Positions 8,318 through 16,860 of a stretch of 64,000 nt of DNA are shown here, piece by piece; the stretch's first letter is position 1; every line of letters begins with the position of its first letter. Where the stretch lies: assembly GCF_000720185.1 (NCBI RefSeq), contig NZ_JOIY01000018.1, positions 62,001-126,000 of the forward strand, in the 5' to 3' direction. The translations under genes and the position numbers were made by a program. The notes beneath the pieces are model-generated. The model was given only the letters and a program-made list of their open reading frames with translations, made no database searches and was not told where the DNA came from. This DNA is from Streptomyces sp. NRRL S-340. Its GTDB lineage: Bacteria; Actinomycetota; Actinomycetes; Streptomycetales; Streptomycetaceae.

Positions 8318-9610
8318 ATGGACACGCCCTTGGACTCAGCGAGCACGTCCGCGGACGGCGCCCCGCGCCCCGCACCCCGAGCACTGGCCACCGAGGCCGT
8401 GCACGCCGGCCGGGAGGACCTCGCCCGGCAGGGCCTGCACGCCCCGCCGATCGACCTGTCCACCACCTACCCCTCCTACGACAGCCGGGCCGAGGCCGCC
8501 CGGGTCGATGCCTTCGCCACCGACGGCGCCGAGTTCGACGGCCCGCCCGTCTACGGGCGGCTCGGCAACCCGACCGTCTCCCGCTTCGAGACCGCGCTCG
8601 CCCGGCTGGAGGGCACCGAGACCGCGGTCGCCTTCGCCAGCGGGATGGCCGCCCTCAGCGCGGTCCTCCTCACCCGCTCCGCACTCGGCCTGCGGCACGT
8701 CGTCGCCGTACGCCCCCTGTACGGCTGCAGCGACCACCTGCTGACCGCCGGACTGCTCGGCTCCGAGGTGACCTGGACCGATCCGGCGGGCATCGCCGAC
8801 GCGCTGCGCCCCGACACCGGGCTGGTGATGGTCGAGTCCCCGGCCAACCCGACGCTGGCCGAGGTGGACCTGCGGGCCGTCGCCCACGCCTGCGGCTCCG
8901 TTCCGCTGCTGGCCGACAACACCTTCGCCACCCCCGTGCTGCAGCGTCCGGCCGCGCAGGGCGCCCGCCTCGTGCTGCACAGTGCCACCAAGTACCTCGG
9001 CGGCCACGGTGACGTGATGGCCGGTGTGGTCGCCTGCGACGAGGAACTCGCCGGCCGGCTGCGGCAGGTCCGCTTCGCCACCGGAGGCGTGCTGCACCCG
9101 CTCGCCGGCTACCTGCTGCTGCGCGGTCTGTCCACGCTGCCGGTGCGGGTACGCGCCGCCTCCGCCACCGCCGCGGAGCTGGCCGCCCGGCTGGCGGCCG
9201 ACCCGCGCGTCGCCCGGGTGCACTATCCGCGGATCGGCGGCGCCATGGTCGCCTTCGAGGTGCACGGCGACCCGCACGCCGTCATCGGCGGCGTCCGTCT
9301 GATCACGCCCGCCGTGAGCCTGGGCAGCGTCGACACGCTGATCCAGCACCCCGCCTCCATCAGCCACCGCATCGTGGACGCGGAGGACCGGCGCGGCGCC
9401 GGGGTGAGCGACCGGCTGCTGCGGATGTCGGTGGGCCTGGAGGACGCCGAGGACCTGTGGGCGGACCTCGACGCGGCCCTCGGGGCTCTCCCGGAGGCGT
9501 CCCCGGGTACGTCCTCGCGGACCTCCTCGGCGGCGGTCCCGGGTGCCGTCCGGGCGGAGCTTCGGACAGAGCCGCCGCAGGTCAAGGGTCTGCACGAAGC
9601 ACTGAGCTGA
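8318..9610 (+). CDS. PLP-dependent Cys/Met metabolism enzyme (methionine gamma-lyase / cystathionine gamma-synthase type)
   Basis: 430 residues of the Cys/Met metabolism PLP family. The fold-type I signature is clear. VYGRLGNPT and ASGMAAL bind cofactor, LVMVESPANPT precedes the cofactor Asp in ADNTFATP, and the Schiff-base lysine lies in HSATKYLGGHGD. Conserved sequence ends near residue 390 (LRMSVGLEDAEDL), so about 40 C-terminal residues are an extension without known motif. Members catalyse beta/gamma elimination or replacement on methionine, homocysteine or cystathionine; sequence alone does not choose between them. Divergent Lrp control suggests a catabolic lyase. No clear ribosome site precedes the ATG. 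Confidence 0.85.
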   Translation: MDTPLDSASTSADGAPRPAPRALATEAVHAGREDLARQGLHAPPIDLSTTYPSYDSRAEAARVDAFATDGAEFDGPPVYGRLGNPTVSRFETALARLEGTETAVAFASGMAALSAVLLTRSALGLRHVVAVRPLYGCSDHLLTAGLLGSEVTWTDPAGIADALRPDTGLVMVESPANPTLAEVDLRAVAHACGSVPLLADNTFATPVLQRPAAQGARLVLHSATKYLGGHGDVMAGVVACDEELAGRLRQVRFATGGVLHPLAGYLLLRGLSTLPVRVRAASATAAELAARLAADPRVARVHYPRIGGAMVAFEVHGDPHAVIGGVRLITPAVSLGSVDTLIQHPASISHRIVDAEDRRGAGVSDRLLRMSVGLEDAEDLWADLDAALGALPEASPGTSSRTSSAAVPGAVRAELRTEPPQVKGLHEALS

Positions 9611-9656
9611 CCTGACCCGCCAGCCGGCCCCCGGCGGTCGGCGGGGGAGAGGGGGG

Positions 9657-9720
9657 GGCGGCGGGGCCTGGCGGGGACCGTCCGGGGCGATCCGGTGCGT
9701 CCGGTGCTGGCCCCGCCGCC
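9657..9720. terminator. long-looped inverted repeat between convergent genes
   Basis: GGCGGCGGGGCC (9657-9668) and GGCCCCGCCGCC (9709-9720) are perfect inverted 12-mers separated by 40 nt. They lie in the 124-bp gap between the PLP enzyme and the convergent acetyltransferase gene. A bidirectional terminator is plausible, but the loop is long. Confidence 0.4.
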
Positions 9721-9734
9721 GCGGGACCGCGGGA

Positions 9735-11216
9735 TCAGTCGCGCAGGCCCGGCCCGTCGTACTGCTCGCGGTGACTGCCGTGCGCCGGACGGCCCGGCAC
9801 CGGACCACCCGGCACCGTGGCGGCGTCCAGGCGAGCGGTGATCACCAAAGTGCCCTCCTCGATCTGGTAGTCCAGAGGGAGACCGAGGCCCCGCATGGCG
9901 CTGACCATGCCGGTGTTCGCCGCCTGCGTGACGGCGTACACGCTCGCGCAGCCCGCCTCGGCGGCCATGTCCACCAGCCGGCCCAACAGTTCCGCGCCGA
10001 TGCCGCGCCGCTGCCACTCGTCCTCGACGAGCAGGGCGACCTCCGTCTCGTCGCCGTCCCACAGCAGATGACCGAGGCCGATGATCCGCCCGGAGGCGGT
10101 CTGCGCGGCGAGGGTCCGGCCGAAACGGGGACTGAGGAGGTGGTTCAGATAACGGTCGGCGTCCGCCACCGGACCGTGGTACCGCAGGCCGAGCGTGCGC
10201 GCCGAGCACCGCTCGTGCATCCGCAGGGCCGCCGCCAGGTCGCCCGGGCCGGCCCGGCGCACGGTGAGGGCGTTCCCCTCGGGCAGCGTCAGCACGTCCT
10301 CGCCGCGCGGAACCCGCGGACCGAGGCGGGTGTCCAGCTCCACCAGCGCGCGGGCCCGCGCGAACTCGGTGGGCGTGAAGGGCAGATACGGCCGCTCCAC
10401 GGTGATCACCCCGCCCTCGGGCGCCCGCAGTCGCAGCACGGTGTCCTCCAGCACCCCCTCCGCCGGAACCTCCTCGTCCGCACGTCCGCCGCCGACCGGC
10501 CGGCCCGGCAGTGAACGGATCGTGCACCGGCCCAGCAACTGGCGCAGCGCCAGCGGAAGTTCGGCCGTGTCCAGCGCCGTGCGGGCGGCCAGGGCGAGCG
10601 CACGCGTCGGCGCGTCCACCAGGTCGTGCGCGTCGGCCCGCTCGATCCAGGTGTCCCGGCCGCCGGCCGCCGCGGCCGCCCCGGTCAGTTCCGGCGCCTC
10701 GACCCGGCCCGGGGCGCGCAGCAGGAACTCGTCCACCGTGCCCCGGGCCAGCGGATGCGTCTGCAGGCTCAGGATGTCGACGCCCCGGCCGGCCAGCGCC
10801 GCGCACAGCACCGCCAGCGAGCCCGGCTCGTCCCGCACCGTCGTCCGCATCCGCCACAGCGCGCTCGGCACCGGTGCCTCGTCACGGTCCGCCGGGAGGA
10901 GAGCGCGTGACGGCCCGGTCTGCCGCCGCCCGGCGGCGGCAGACCGGGCGCCGGTATCCTCCGCCGGGGGTGCGTGCCCGTGGCGCCGCGCCCACCAGGT
11001 GTGGAACCCCGCCGTGGCCAGGAGTGCCAGCGCCGAGACCGCCAGCAGCGCGGGCCCGTCCGGGCCGTGCCCGATCAGGTTCGCCACCCCGTCCGCCACC
11101 GCGACGGCCGTGAACAGCGCGGCGAGTTCGACCACGTCCCGTCGCCAGTGGTGCACCGGACGCCCGCGCCTCGCCGTCCGTGCCGTCCGCGTCACATCAG
11201 ACATTTCTCTACTCAT
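9735..11216 (-). CDS. membrane-anchored ACT-GNAT acetyltransferase
   Basis: 493 residues in three parts. Residues about 25-80 hold two hydrophobic segments (VVELAALFTAVAVADGVANL and ALLAVSALALLATAGF), probably membrane spans. About 115-200 is ACT-like (RTTVRDEPGSLAVLCAALAGRGVDI, an amino-acid-binding pattern). About 310-460 is a GNAT domain with the acetyl-CoA loop EWQRRGIGAELLGRLV. ACT-GNAT proteins of actinobacteria are known as amino-acid-regulated protein lysine acetyltransferases. A membrane-anchored version is less usual. The start is either the ATG at 11216 or that at 11204; neither has a strong ribosome site. The roughly 30-residue C-terminal tail is polar. It is convergent with the PLP enzyme gene; the 294 bp upstream hold no gene. 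Confidence 0.8.
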   Translation of the reverse strand: MSREMSDVTRTARTARRGRPVHHWRRDVVELAALFTAVAVADGVANLIGHGPDGPALLAVSALALLATAGFHTWWARRHGHAPPAEDTGARSAAAGRRQTGPSRALLPADRDEAPVPSALWRMRTTVRDEPGSLAVLCAALAGRGVDILSLQTHPLARGTVDEFLLRAPGRVEAPELTGAAAAAGGRDTWIERADAHDLVDAPTRALALAARTALDTAELPLALRQLLGRCTIRSLPGRPVGGGRADEEVPAEGVLEDTVLRLRAPEGGVITVERPYLPFTPTEFARARALVELDTRLGPRVPRGEDVLTLPEGNALTVRRAGPGDLAAALRMHERCSARTLGLRYHGPVADADRYLNHLLSPRFGRTLAAQTASGRIIGLGHLLWDGDETEVALLVEDEWQRRGIGAELLGRLVDMAAEAGCASVYAVTQAANTGMVSAMRGLGLPLDYQIEEGTLVITARLDAATVPGGPVPGRPAHGSHREQYDGPGLRD

Positions 11217-11510
11217 GCCGTCACTGTGAAGGAACCGTGTTGCGTGATCACGAACGCTCTGTGACTTACTGGTAAAGCGCGGATCCGCGCGGTTCGCCGC
11301 CTTCCCGGCGGCCCGTACCGCTTCGCGGGGACGGAACGTCCGCCCGGCCCGGCAGCACACCGCCGGCCCGTCGCCGCTCTCGTGCCGGGTCCCGGCCGAC
11401 GCCGCGTGGAAGACGCCGCCTCCGGGGCCGGCCGGCCGATCCGGCGGCGAAGCCGCGCACCGGGGGATGACGCCGGCGCGCGGCACACGGAGAGCGTACG
11501 GGAACCGGAG

Positions 11511-13094
11511 TCACTGCCCGACCCGTCCCGGCTGCAGCACCTGGGTGAACAGCACGCCACCGTCCTGCTCCCGCAGCCGGACCGTCAGTTCGCCGCTGTC
11601 GCCGTCGATGTCGACCTCGCCGAAGAACTGGTAGCCCTCGGCGGGCGAGACGTCGGCCACGGCCGGCGCCTTGACGAACACCCGGTCGGGACCGAACGTC
11701 CCGTCGAGCGCACTGGCCGGGAAGGCACCCGCGTTGAGCGGGCCGGAGACGAACTCCCAGAACGGCGCGAAGTCCTTGAAGGCCGCCCGCGAGGGGTCGT
11801 AGTGCTGCGCCGAGGTGTGGTGGACGTCCGCGGTCAGCCACACCGTGCCGGTGATCCGCCGGTGCTTGACGAACCGCAGCAACTCGGCGATCTGCAGCTC
11901 CCGGCCGAGCGGCGCGCCCGGATCGCCCTGCGCGACCGCCTCGAAGTTCGGCCGGCCCTCGACCCCGTCGGGCACGACCAGCCCCAGCGGCATGTCCGCG
12001 GCGATCACCTTCCACACCGCCCGCGACCCGGCCAGCTCACGCTTGAGCCACTGCAACTGCTCGCGGCCCAGGATGCCCTGCGGGTCGCTCCTCTGGTCGT
12101 CGGGCGAGTTGGCGTTGCGGTAGGTCCGCATGTCCAGCACGAACACGTCCAGCAGCGGACCGTGATGGTGGACGCGGTAGATCCGGCCGTCCGGACGGCC
12201 GCTGACCGTGGAGACGGGGAAGTACTCGGAGAAGGCCCGCCGGGCCCGCCGCGCCAGGTCGTCGAGCCGCGTGCCGGCGGGGTAGGGGGTGCCGCCGCCG
12301 ATGACCTCGCCGGGGTACCAGTTGTTGCGGACCTCGTGGTCGTCCCACTGGATGATGCCGGGCACCTGCGCGTTGAACCGGCGCAGCGCCCCGTCCAGCA
12401 GGTTGTAGCGGAAGTTGCCGCGGTAGTCGTCAAGGGAGACGGCGACGTGCGACTTCTCCTCGGTGGTGACGCTCCGGTAGACGCCGCCGTCCGGCAGGGC
12501 GGCCGTCGCCTGGATCGGGCCGTCGGCGTAGATGTTGTCGCCGCTGCACAGGAAGAAGTCCGGATCCAGCTTCGCCATGGCGTCGAAGATGCGGTAGCCG
12601 CCGATCGACTCGTTGATGCCCCAGCCCTGCCCGGCCAGGTCACCCGACCACACGAACCGGACGCCCTGGCGGCGGCGTGCGGGGGCGGTGCGGAAGGTGC
12701 CGTACGCCGGTTCGCCGGTGCGGCGCGGGTCGTGCGGGTCGGCCAGGAGCACGCGGTAGTGGATCTGCTCGCCCGGCGGCAGCCCGTGCAGCCGGGCCGT
12801 GCCCGTGAAGTCGGTGCCGGCGCCGAGGAGCGGCCCGTGCCATCTGCGGGGGTCGCGGAACGACTCGGTGGCGGACGTCTCGACGATCATCCGGGCCGGG
12901 CGGTCCGCACGCACCCAGACCAGACCCGAGTCGGCGGTCACGTCGCCCGCCTGCACGCCCCAGTCCGCCCGGGGACGGCCGGACAGGGCCAGCGCCGGTG
13001 CCGCGCCGAGCGCGCCGGGCAGGGTCAGGGCCGCCGACGCGGCCAGCGAGCCGCGCAGCACGCTGCGGCGGCCGGGAAGCGGACGAGGGGACAT
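11511..13094 (-). CDS. phoD: Tat-secreted alkaline phosphatase D (PhoD)
   Basis: 527 residues. The N-terminus is a twin-arginine signal (GRRSVLRG, arginines 9-10, then a hydrophobic stretch ending in ALA), so the enzyme is exported folded. The PhoD metallophosphatase core is clear from WSGDLAGQGWG, CSGDNIYADGPI, QWDDHEVRNNW and TADVHHTSAQHYD. The family hydrolyses phosphomonoesters and phosphodiesters with Fe/Ca and is usually induced by phosphate starvation. No PHO box could be confirmed by eye. GGAGG stands 6 nt before the ATG at 13094. The 236 bp upstream, to the MocR gene end, hold only GC-rich sequence with repeated GGTCCGCCGG. Confidence 0.92.
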   Translation of the reverse strand: MSPRPLPGRRSVLRGSLAASAALTLPGALGAAPALALSGRPRADWGVQAGDVTADSGLVWVRADRPARMIVETSATESFRDPRRWHGPLLGAGTDFTGTARLHGLPPGEQIHYRVLLADPHDPRRTGEPAYGTFRTAPARRRQGVRFVWSGDLAGQGWGINESIGGYRIFDAMAKLDPDFFLCSGDNIYADGPIQATAALPDGGVYRSVTTEEKSHVAVSLDDYRGNFRYNLLDGALRRFNAQVPGIIQWDDHEVRNNWYPGEVIGGGTPYPAGTRLDDLARRARRAFSEYFPVSTVSGRPDGRIYRVHHHGPLLDVFVLDMRTYRNANSPDDQRSDPQGILGREQLQWLKRELAGSRAVWKVIAADMPLGLVVPDGVEGRPNFEAVAQGDPGAPLGRELQIAELLRFVKHRRITGTVWLTADVHHTSAQHYDPSRAAFKDFAPFWEFVSGPLNAGAFPASALDGTFGPDRVFVKAPAVADVSPAEGYQFFGEVDIDGDSGELTVRLREQDGGVLFTQVLQPGRVGQ

Positions 13095-13330
13095 GGTGGG
13101 GCCTCCAGGGGCGAGATCCGGCCGGTGTTCGCAGCCACACCTACTGGTGCGGTACGGCGAACACGCGAACCGCAGGTGAACACCGGCCGCGCGCTCGGCC
13201 CGGCGGCGGGCTCCCCCCGACCGGCGACCCGCTGCCCGGTCAATGCCCGCCGGACAAAACGGTCCGCCGGCCAGGCCCGGTCCGCCGGACATACCCGGCC
13301 TGCCGGGGCGGCTCGCGTCCGCCGCCGGCC

Positions 13331-14902
13331 CTACGCGTCGGCCGCCTCCGCCATCAGCCGTACGCCCGCGCGGATCCGGGCCGGCGGCAGGTGGGCGTAC
13401 CCCAGGACGAGGCACACGCCTGGCCCGGCGTCGTCACGTCCCCGGTCCGCCGCCGCGCCGGTCACGCCGCCGGGACGCGTCCGAGTGGTCCCCCCGCTCC
13501 GGGTGTCCGTGTCCGGGGCGGCGCCCGGGACCGTGGCCGGCCGGCCCGCGCCGCGCTCCGGGATCGTGTCCGCACGCGCGTGCGTGTACGCCGTCAGCGT
13601 GCGCACCGCGACACCGGCGGCGCTCGCGCGGGTGAGGAACCGGTCCTCCGGGCCGTAGCGTCGCGGCAGGGCGGCGATCAGGTGCAGACCGGCCGCGATC
13701 CCCGAGAGCCGTACGCCGGGGAAGTGCTCCCGCAGGGCGGCGACGAGCGTGTCCCGGCGTTCCCGGTAGGCGCGCTGGCAGCGGCGCAGCTGACGGTCGT
13801 AGTCGCCCCGCTCGACGAAGTGGGCGAACAGCGCCTGGTCGACGGTCGGATGACCGAGGTCCATGGTCCGCTTGCGCTCGACGACCTCGTCGGCCAGGGA
13901 GTCGGGCACGAGCAGCCACCCCAGCCGCAGCCCGGGCGCCAGGGACTTGCTGACCGAGCCCGCGTAGACGACGTGCTCGGGGTCCAGGCCCTGGAGCGCC
14001 CCGACCGGGGCACGGTCGTAGCGGAAGTCGCCGTCGTAGTCGTCCTCGAAGACCAGGCCGTCCACCGACCGGGCCCAGTCCAGCAGTTCGGTGCGGCGCC
14101 GGGCGGAGCACGCGATGCCGGTGGGGAACTGGTGCGACGGCGTGGTCACCACGGCCCGTAGCCCCGCGCGGTGCAGCGGCCCGAGGGCCGGACCCTGCGC
14201 GTCCAGCGGCAGCGGGACGGTGCCCACGCCGACGGAGGCGTACAGGGCGCTGTGCTGCGGGCTGCCGGGGTCCTCGACGCCGACCAGCCGCGTACCGCGC
14301 GCGTGCAGTACGGAGCCGAGCAGGCAGGTGGCCTGGGCCACGCCCGAGACGACCACGATCCGCTCGGGGTCGGCGACGACGCCCCGGCGCCGCGTGAGCA
14401 GCCCGGCCAGGGCCGTGCGCAGCCGGGGCAGCCCGCGCGGGTCCGGGTAGCCCAGGTCGTGATGGGGGAGGTCCGCCAGCACGGCGCGGTGCGCGGCGGC
14501 CCACGCGGTGCGCGGGAACAGGGACAGGTCGGGTGTGCCGGGCACGAAGTCGGCGCGGGCGCCCGGGGCTCGGGGAGCGAGGTCACGCGCGCGCGGGCGG
14601 GCCGCCCGGACGGCCCCGCCCACCCAGGTGCCCGCGCCGCGCCCGCTGCGCAGGTAGCCCTCCGCCGTCAGCTGCTCGTACGCCTCCGTGACCAGCCCCC
14701 GCGACACCCCGAGGTCCGCCGCGAGGTCACGGCTGGAGGGCAGCCGCGTTCCCGGGGCGAGCCGGCCCGAGCGGACCGCCTCACGCAGCGCCGCCTGGAG
14801 CGTGCGTCCGCGCGCGCGGGCGGGCGCGGACGCGGCCGGCAGCAGCAGCTCCCAGGCGGCGGTGCCGGTCAGCCCGCGCGGATTGGTCCCCGATGACGTC
14901 AT
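13331..14902 (-). CDS. MocR/PdxR-type regulator (GntR helix fused to aminotransferase domain)
   Basis: 523 residues. A winged-helix GntR domain (about 30-95, LPSSRDLAADLGVSRGLVTEAYEQL) is fused to a fold-type I aminotransferase-like domain. The expected PLP lysine is in SVSKSLAPGLRLGW (about 320). MocR proteins bind PLP or an aldimine and often control the divergent gene, here an EamA exporter 47 bp away. Near the C-terminus (about 455-497) there is a Thr/Gly/Asp/Arg-rich low-complexity insertion between TIPERGAG and GVCLVLGYAHL, which normally adjoin. Start ATG at 14902. Confidence 0.9.
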   Translation of the reverse strand: MTSSGTNPRGLTGTAAWELLLPAASAPARARGRTLQAALREAVRSGRLAPGTRLPSSRDLAADLGVSRGLVTEAYEQLTAEGYLRSGRGAGTWVGGAVRAARPRARDLAPRAPGARADFVPGTPDLSLFPRTAWAAAHRAVLADLPHHDLGYPDPRGLPRLRTALAGLLTRRRGVVADPERIVVVSGVAQATCLLGSVLHARGTRLVGVEDPGSPQHSALYASVGVGTVPLPLDAQGPALGPLHRAGLRAVVTTPSHQFPTGIACSARRRTELLDWARSVDGLVFEDDYDGDFRYDRAPVGALQGLDPEHVVYAGSVSKSLAPGLRLGWLLVPDSLADEVVERKRTMDLGHPTVDQALFAHFVERGDYDRQLRRCQRAYRERRDTLVAALREHFPGVRLSGIAAGLHLIAALPRRYGPEDRFLTRASAAGVAVRTLTAYTHARADTIPERGAGRPATVPGAAPDTDTRSGGTTRTRPGGVTGAAADRGRDDAGPGVCLVLGYAHLPPARIRAGVRLMAEAADA

Positions 14903-14908
14903 GGAAGT

Positions 14909-14942
14909 GGACCTTAAACCGGACCGCCGCGCTGCCTAGCGT
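14909..14942. promoter_or_regulatory. MocR-EamA divergent promoter with GGACC direct repeat
   Basis: GGACC occurs at 14909-14913 and 14921-14925 (12-bp spacing), with an inverted GGTCC at 14885-14889 inside the mocR start region. Direct repeats of this kind are usual MocR binding sites. TAGCGT at 14937-14942, 7 nt before the EamA ATG, is a good -10 for a leaderless mRNA. Assignment is by inspection only. Confidence 0.45.
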
Positions 14943-14949
14943 CGCCGTC

Positions 14950-16116
14950 ATGAACGCCACCACCTCGCGCGGGGCGCTGCTCGCCGCGCTCGCCTGCCTC
15001 CTCGTCGGAGGGTCCTTCACCGCCAACAGCGTCCTCGGGCACTACCCCTGGGCGGGGGGCCAGTTCCTGCGCTACGCACTGGCCTGTCTGCTGCTCATGC
15101 CGCTCGCCGGACGGGGCGCGGCGGCCCGGCTGCGGTGGCTGACCCCGCGCCGGTGGGCCCGGCTCGCGCTGCTCGCCGCGGTGGGCATGGTCGGTTTCAA
15201 CCTGGCCGTCATCGCCGCCGAGCGCACCGCCGAACCGGCCGTGCCCGGCGTCTTCGTCGGCTGCGCCCCGGTGGTCGTGGCGGTCCTCGTGCCGCTCCTG
15301 GAAGGACGCCGCCCGCGGCGGACCGTGCTCCAGGGCGCCTGCCTGGTCGCCGTCGGTGCCCTCGCGGTGCAGGGCTGGGGCCACACCGACGGCGCCGGGA
15401 TCGCCTTCTCCGCGGGGGCGCTGGCGGGCGAGGCCGGTTTCGCGGTCCTCGCGGTGCCCGTGCTGTCTCCGCTCGGGCCCCGGCTGCTGTCGGCGGTGGT
15501 GTGCGCCGTCGCCGCCGTGGAGTCGGCGGCCGTGGGGCTCCTGCTCGACGGCGGCGCCTGGCTGCGGCGCCCGGACGCGGGTGAGGCCGCCGCGCTGCTG
15601 TGGCAGGCGGCGGTCGTGACCGTCGTCGGCTTCGTGTGCTGGTACATGGGCGTGCAGCGGATCGGCGCCGAGCGCGCCACGCTTTTCTCGGGCCTCATCC
15701 CGGTCGCCGCCGCCTGCTCCGCGCCCCTGGCCGGCACCGGTTCCTACGGCGCTGCCCAGGCCGTGGGCAGCGCCCTGGTCGGCACCGGGGTCGCCGTGGG
15801 CTCCGGGGCGCTGCGGCGGGCCCGGCGGCGCTCAGCGGCTCCCGTCGAGGAGCACCCGCGCGACCAGCGCCGGATCGTCGTTCATCGGGACGTGTCCGCA
15901 GCCGGGCAGCCGCACCAGCCGGGCCCGCGGGACGGTCTGCTTGGCGCGCACGCCCTGCCGGGGGATCAGCAGACGGTCCTTGGTGCCCCAGGCCACGGTG
16001 ACGGGGATGCCCGGGATGTCGTCGGTGAACCGGACCCCGACGCCCGCCCTGAGCGTCTCCTCGAAGCCGGTGGCCTGCGCCAGGGCCAGCGTCTCGGCGA
16101 CCACGGCCTCGGGTGA
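14950..16116 (+). CDS. EamA/DMT-family exporter with read-through tail
   Basis: A ten-segment drug/metabolite transporter of the EamA family. Two EamA repeats are seen, from about residue 8 to 140 and from about 150 to 290, with conserved GGSFTANSVLG and TLFSGLIPVAAA. It is likely an inner-membrane exporter of an amino acid or similar metabolite, controlled by the divergent MocR regulator. The transporter proper ends near residue 297 (RRARRRS). There is no stop there, and the frame runs about 92 residues more, antisense through the end of the convergent hydrolase gene. The tail (hydrophilic, Pro/Gly/Asp-rich) has no membrane segment. A lost stop or small frameshift is the simplest explanation. 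The ATG at 14950 has a -10 TAGCGT 7 nt upstream. Confidence 0.8.
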   Translation: MNATTSRGALLAALACLLVGGSFTANSVLGHYPWAGGQFLRYALACLLLMPLAGRGAAARLRWLTPRRWARLALLAAVGMVGFNLAVIAAERTAEPAVPGVFVGCAPVVVAVLVPLLEGRRPRRTVLQGACLVAVGALAVQGWGHTDGAGIAFSAGALAGEAGFAVLAVPVLSPLGPRLLSAVVCAVAAVESAAVGLLLDGGAWLRRPDAGEAAALLWQAAVVTVVGFVCWYMGVQRIGAERATLFSGLIPVAAACSAPLAGTGSYGAAQAVGSALVGTGVAVGSGALRRARRRSAAPVEEHPRDQRRIVVHRDVSAAGQPHQPGPRDGLLGAHALPGDQQTVLGAPGHGDGDARDVVGEPDPDARPERLLEAGGLRQGQRLGDHGLG

Positions 16117-16662
16117 ACGGCGGCCCGGCCGCGCGTAGATCGTGCTCGTCAGGACGGTGCGGCCGGCCGCCGTGCGCGACAGCCGCTCGACCAGCGGCAG
16201 CGGCGTGCGCCGGGCGACGGCCCGCATGCCCTGGAGCACGCCGAACGCGTACCGGCGTTCGGCCTGGGACCAGAACCCGGCCGGGGACAGCGCCGTGACG
16301 GACCGCGCCCGCTTCTCGCGGCCCAGTTCGAGGGCCAGCAGTCCGCCCAGGGAGTTGCCGGCCACGTGGGGCCGCTCGATCTCCAGGGCTTCGCACAGGG
16401 CGCCGAGGGCGGCGTTCATGGTCGGCAGGTCGTGCCGCAGCCCGTCGGGCAGGGCGGGCGACTCCCCGAAGCCGGGCAGATCGACGCAGATCACGTCCCG
16501 CTCCGCCGCGAGGAGGTGGACCACCGGGTCCCAGGCCTGCCGGTGGTGGCCTATGCCGTGCAGCAGGAGCAGCGGCTCACCGGTGCCCACGCGCGCGTAG
16601 GACAGCGTCACGGTCCGCGGACCGTGCGCGGAGGGGACCGGGAAGGAGACGGTGGCTGACAT
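15832..16662 (-). CDS. alpha/beta hydrolase
   Basis: 276 residues of the alpha/beta-hydrolase fold. The oxyanion motif is LLHGIGHHRQAWD, the nucleophile elbow GNSLGG, an acid is likely near WGTKDRL, and the catalytic histidine is in GCGHVPMND. The substrate cannot be named. Its 3' end is overlapped for about 285 bp by the open tail of the convergent EamA frame. A GAGGAG ribosome site sits just before the ATG at 16662, next to tandem 9-bp repeats. Confidence 0.88.
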   Translation of the reverse strand: MSATVSFPVPSAHGPRTVTLSYARVGTGEPLLLLHGIGHHRQAWDPVVHLLAAERDVICVDLPGFGESPALPDGLRHDLPTMNAALGALCEALEIERPHVAGNSLGGLLALELGREKRARSVTALSPAGFWSQAERRYAFGVLQGMRAVARRTPLPLVERLSRTAAGRTVLTSTIYARPGRRSPEAVVAETLALAQATGFEETLRAGVGVRFTDDIPGIPVTVAWGTKDRLLIPRQGVRAKQTVPRARLVRLPGCGHVPMNDDPALVARVLLDGSR

Positions 16663-16671
16663 GGATGCTCC

Positions 16672-16698
16672 TCATCGGGGTCATCGGGGTCATCGGGG
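16672..16698. repeat. three tandem 9-bp repeats upstream of hydrolase gene
   Basis: TCATCGGGG is repeated exactly three times (16672-16680, 16681-16689, 16690-16698), directly upstream of the hydrolase ribosome site. On the minus strand each unit carries an ATG, none in frame with the gene. Copy number could change by slippage. Confidence 0.8.
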
Positions 16699-16860
16699 TC
16701 AGGGGCGGGGCACGCACGGGGATCACCGGGACGCCGGGATCGCGAGCGGGCATCGGGTAGACAGCTTGTCAGCAATTACTACCGGCGGGTAGCCCCCCCG
16801 GCACACGGGAGCGCCCCCGTTCCCCGGGATCGTCTGGACACCGCCGCGCGGGTCGGCTGG

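Noticed and set aside
11382..13658. A 758-codon plus-strand frame opposite phoD
   Set aside because: Antisense shadow of phoD and the MocR gene; low-complexity translation.
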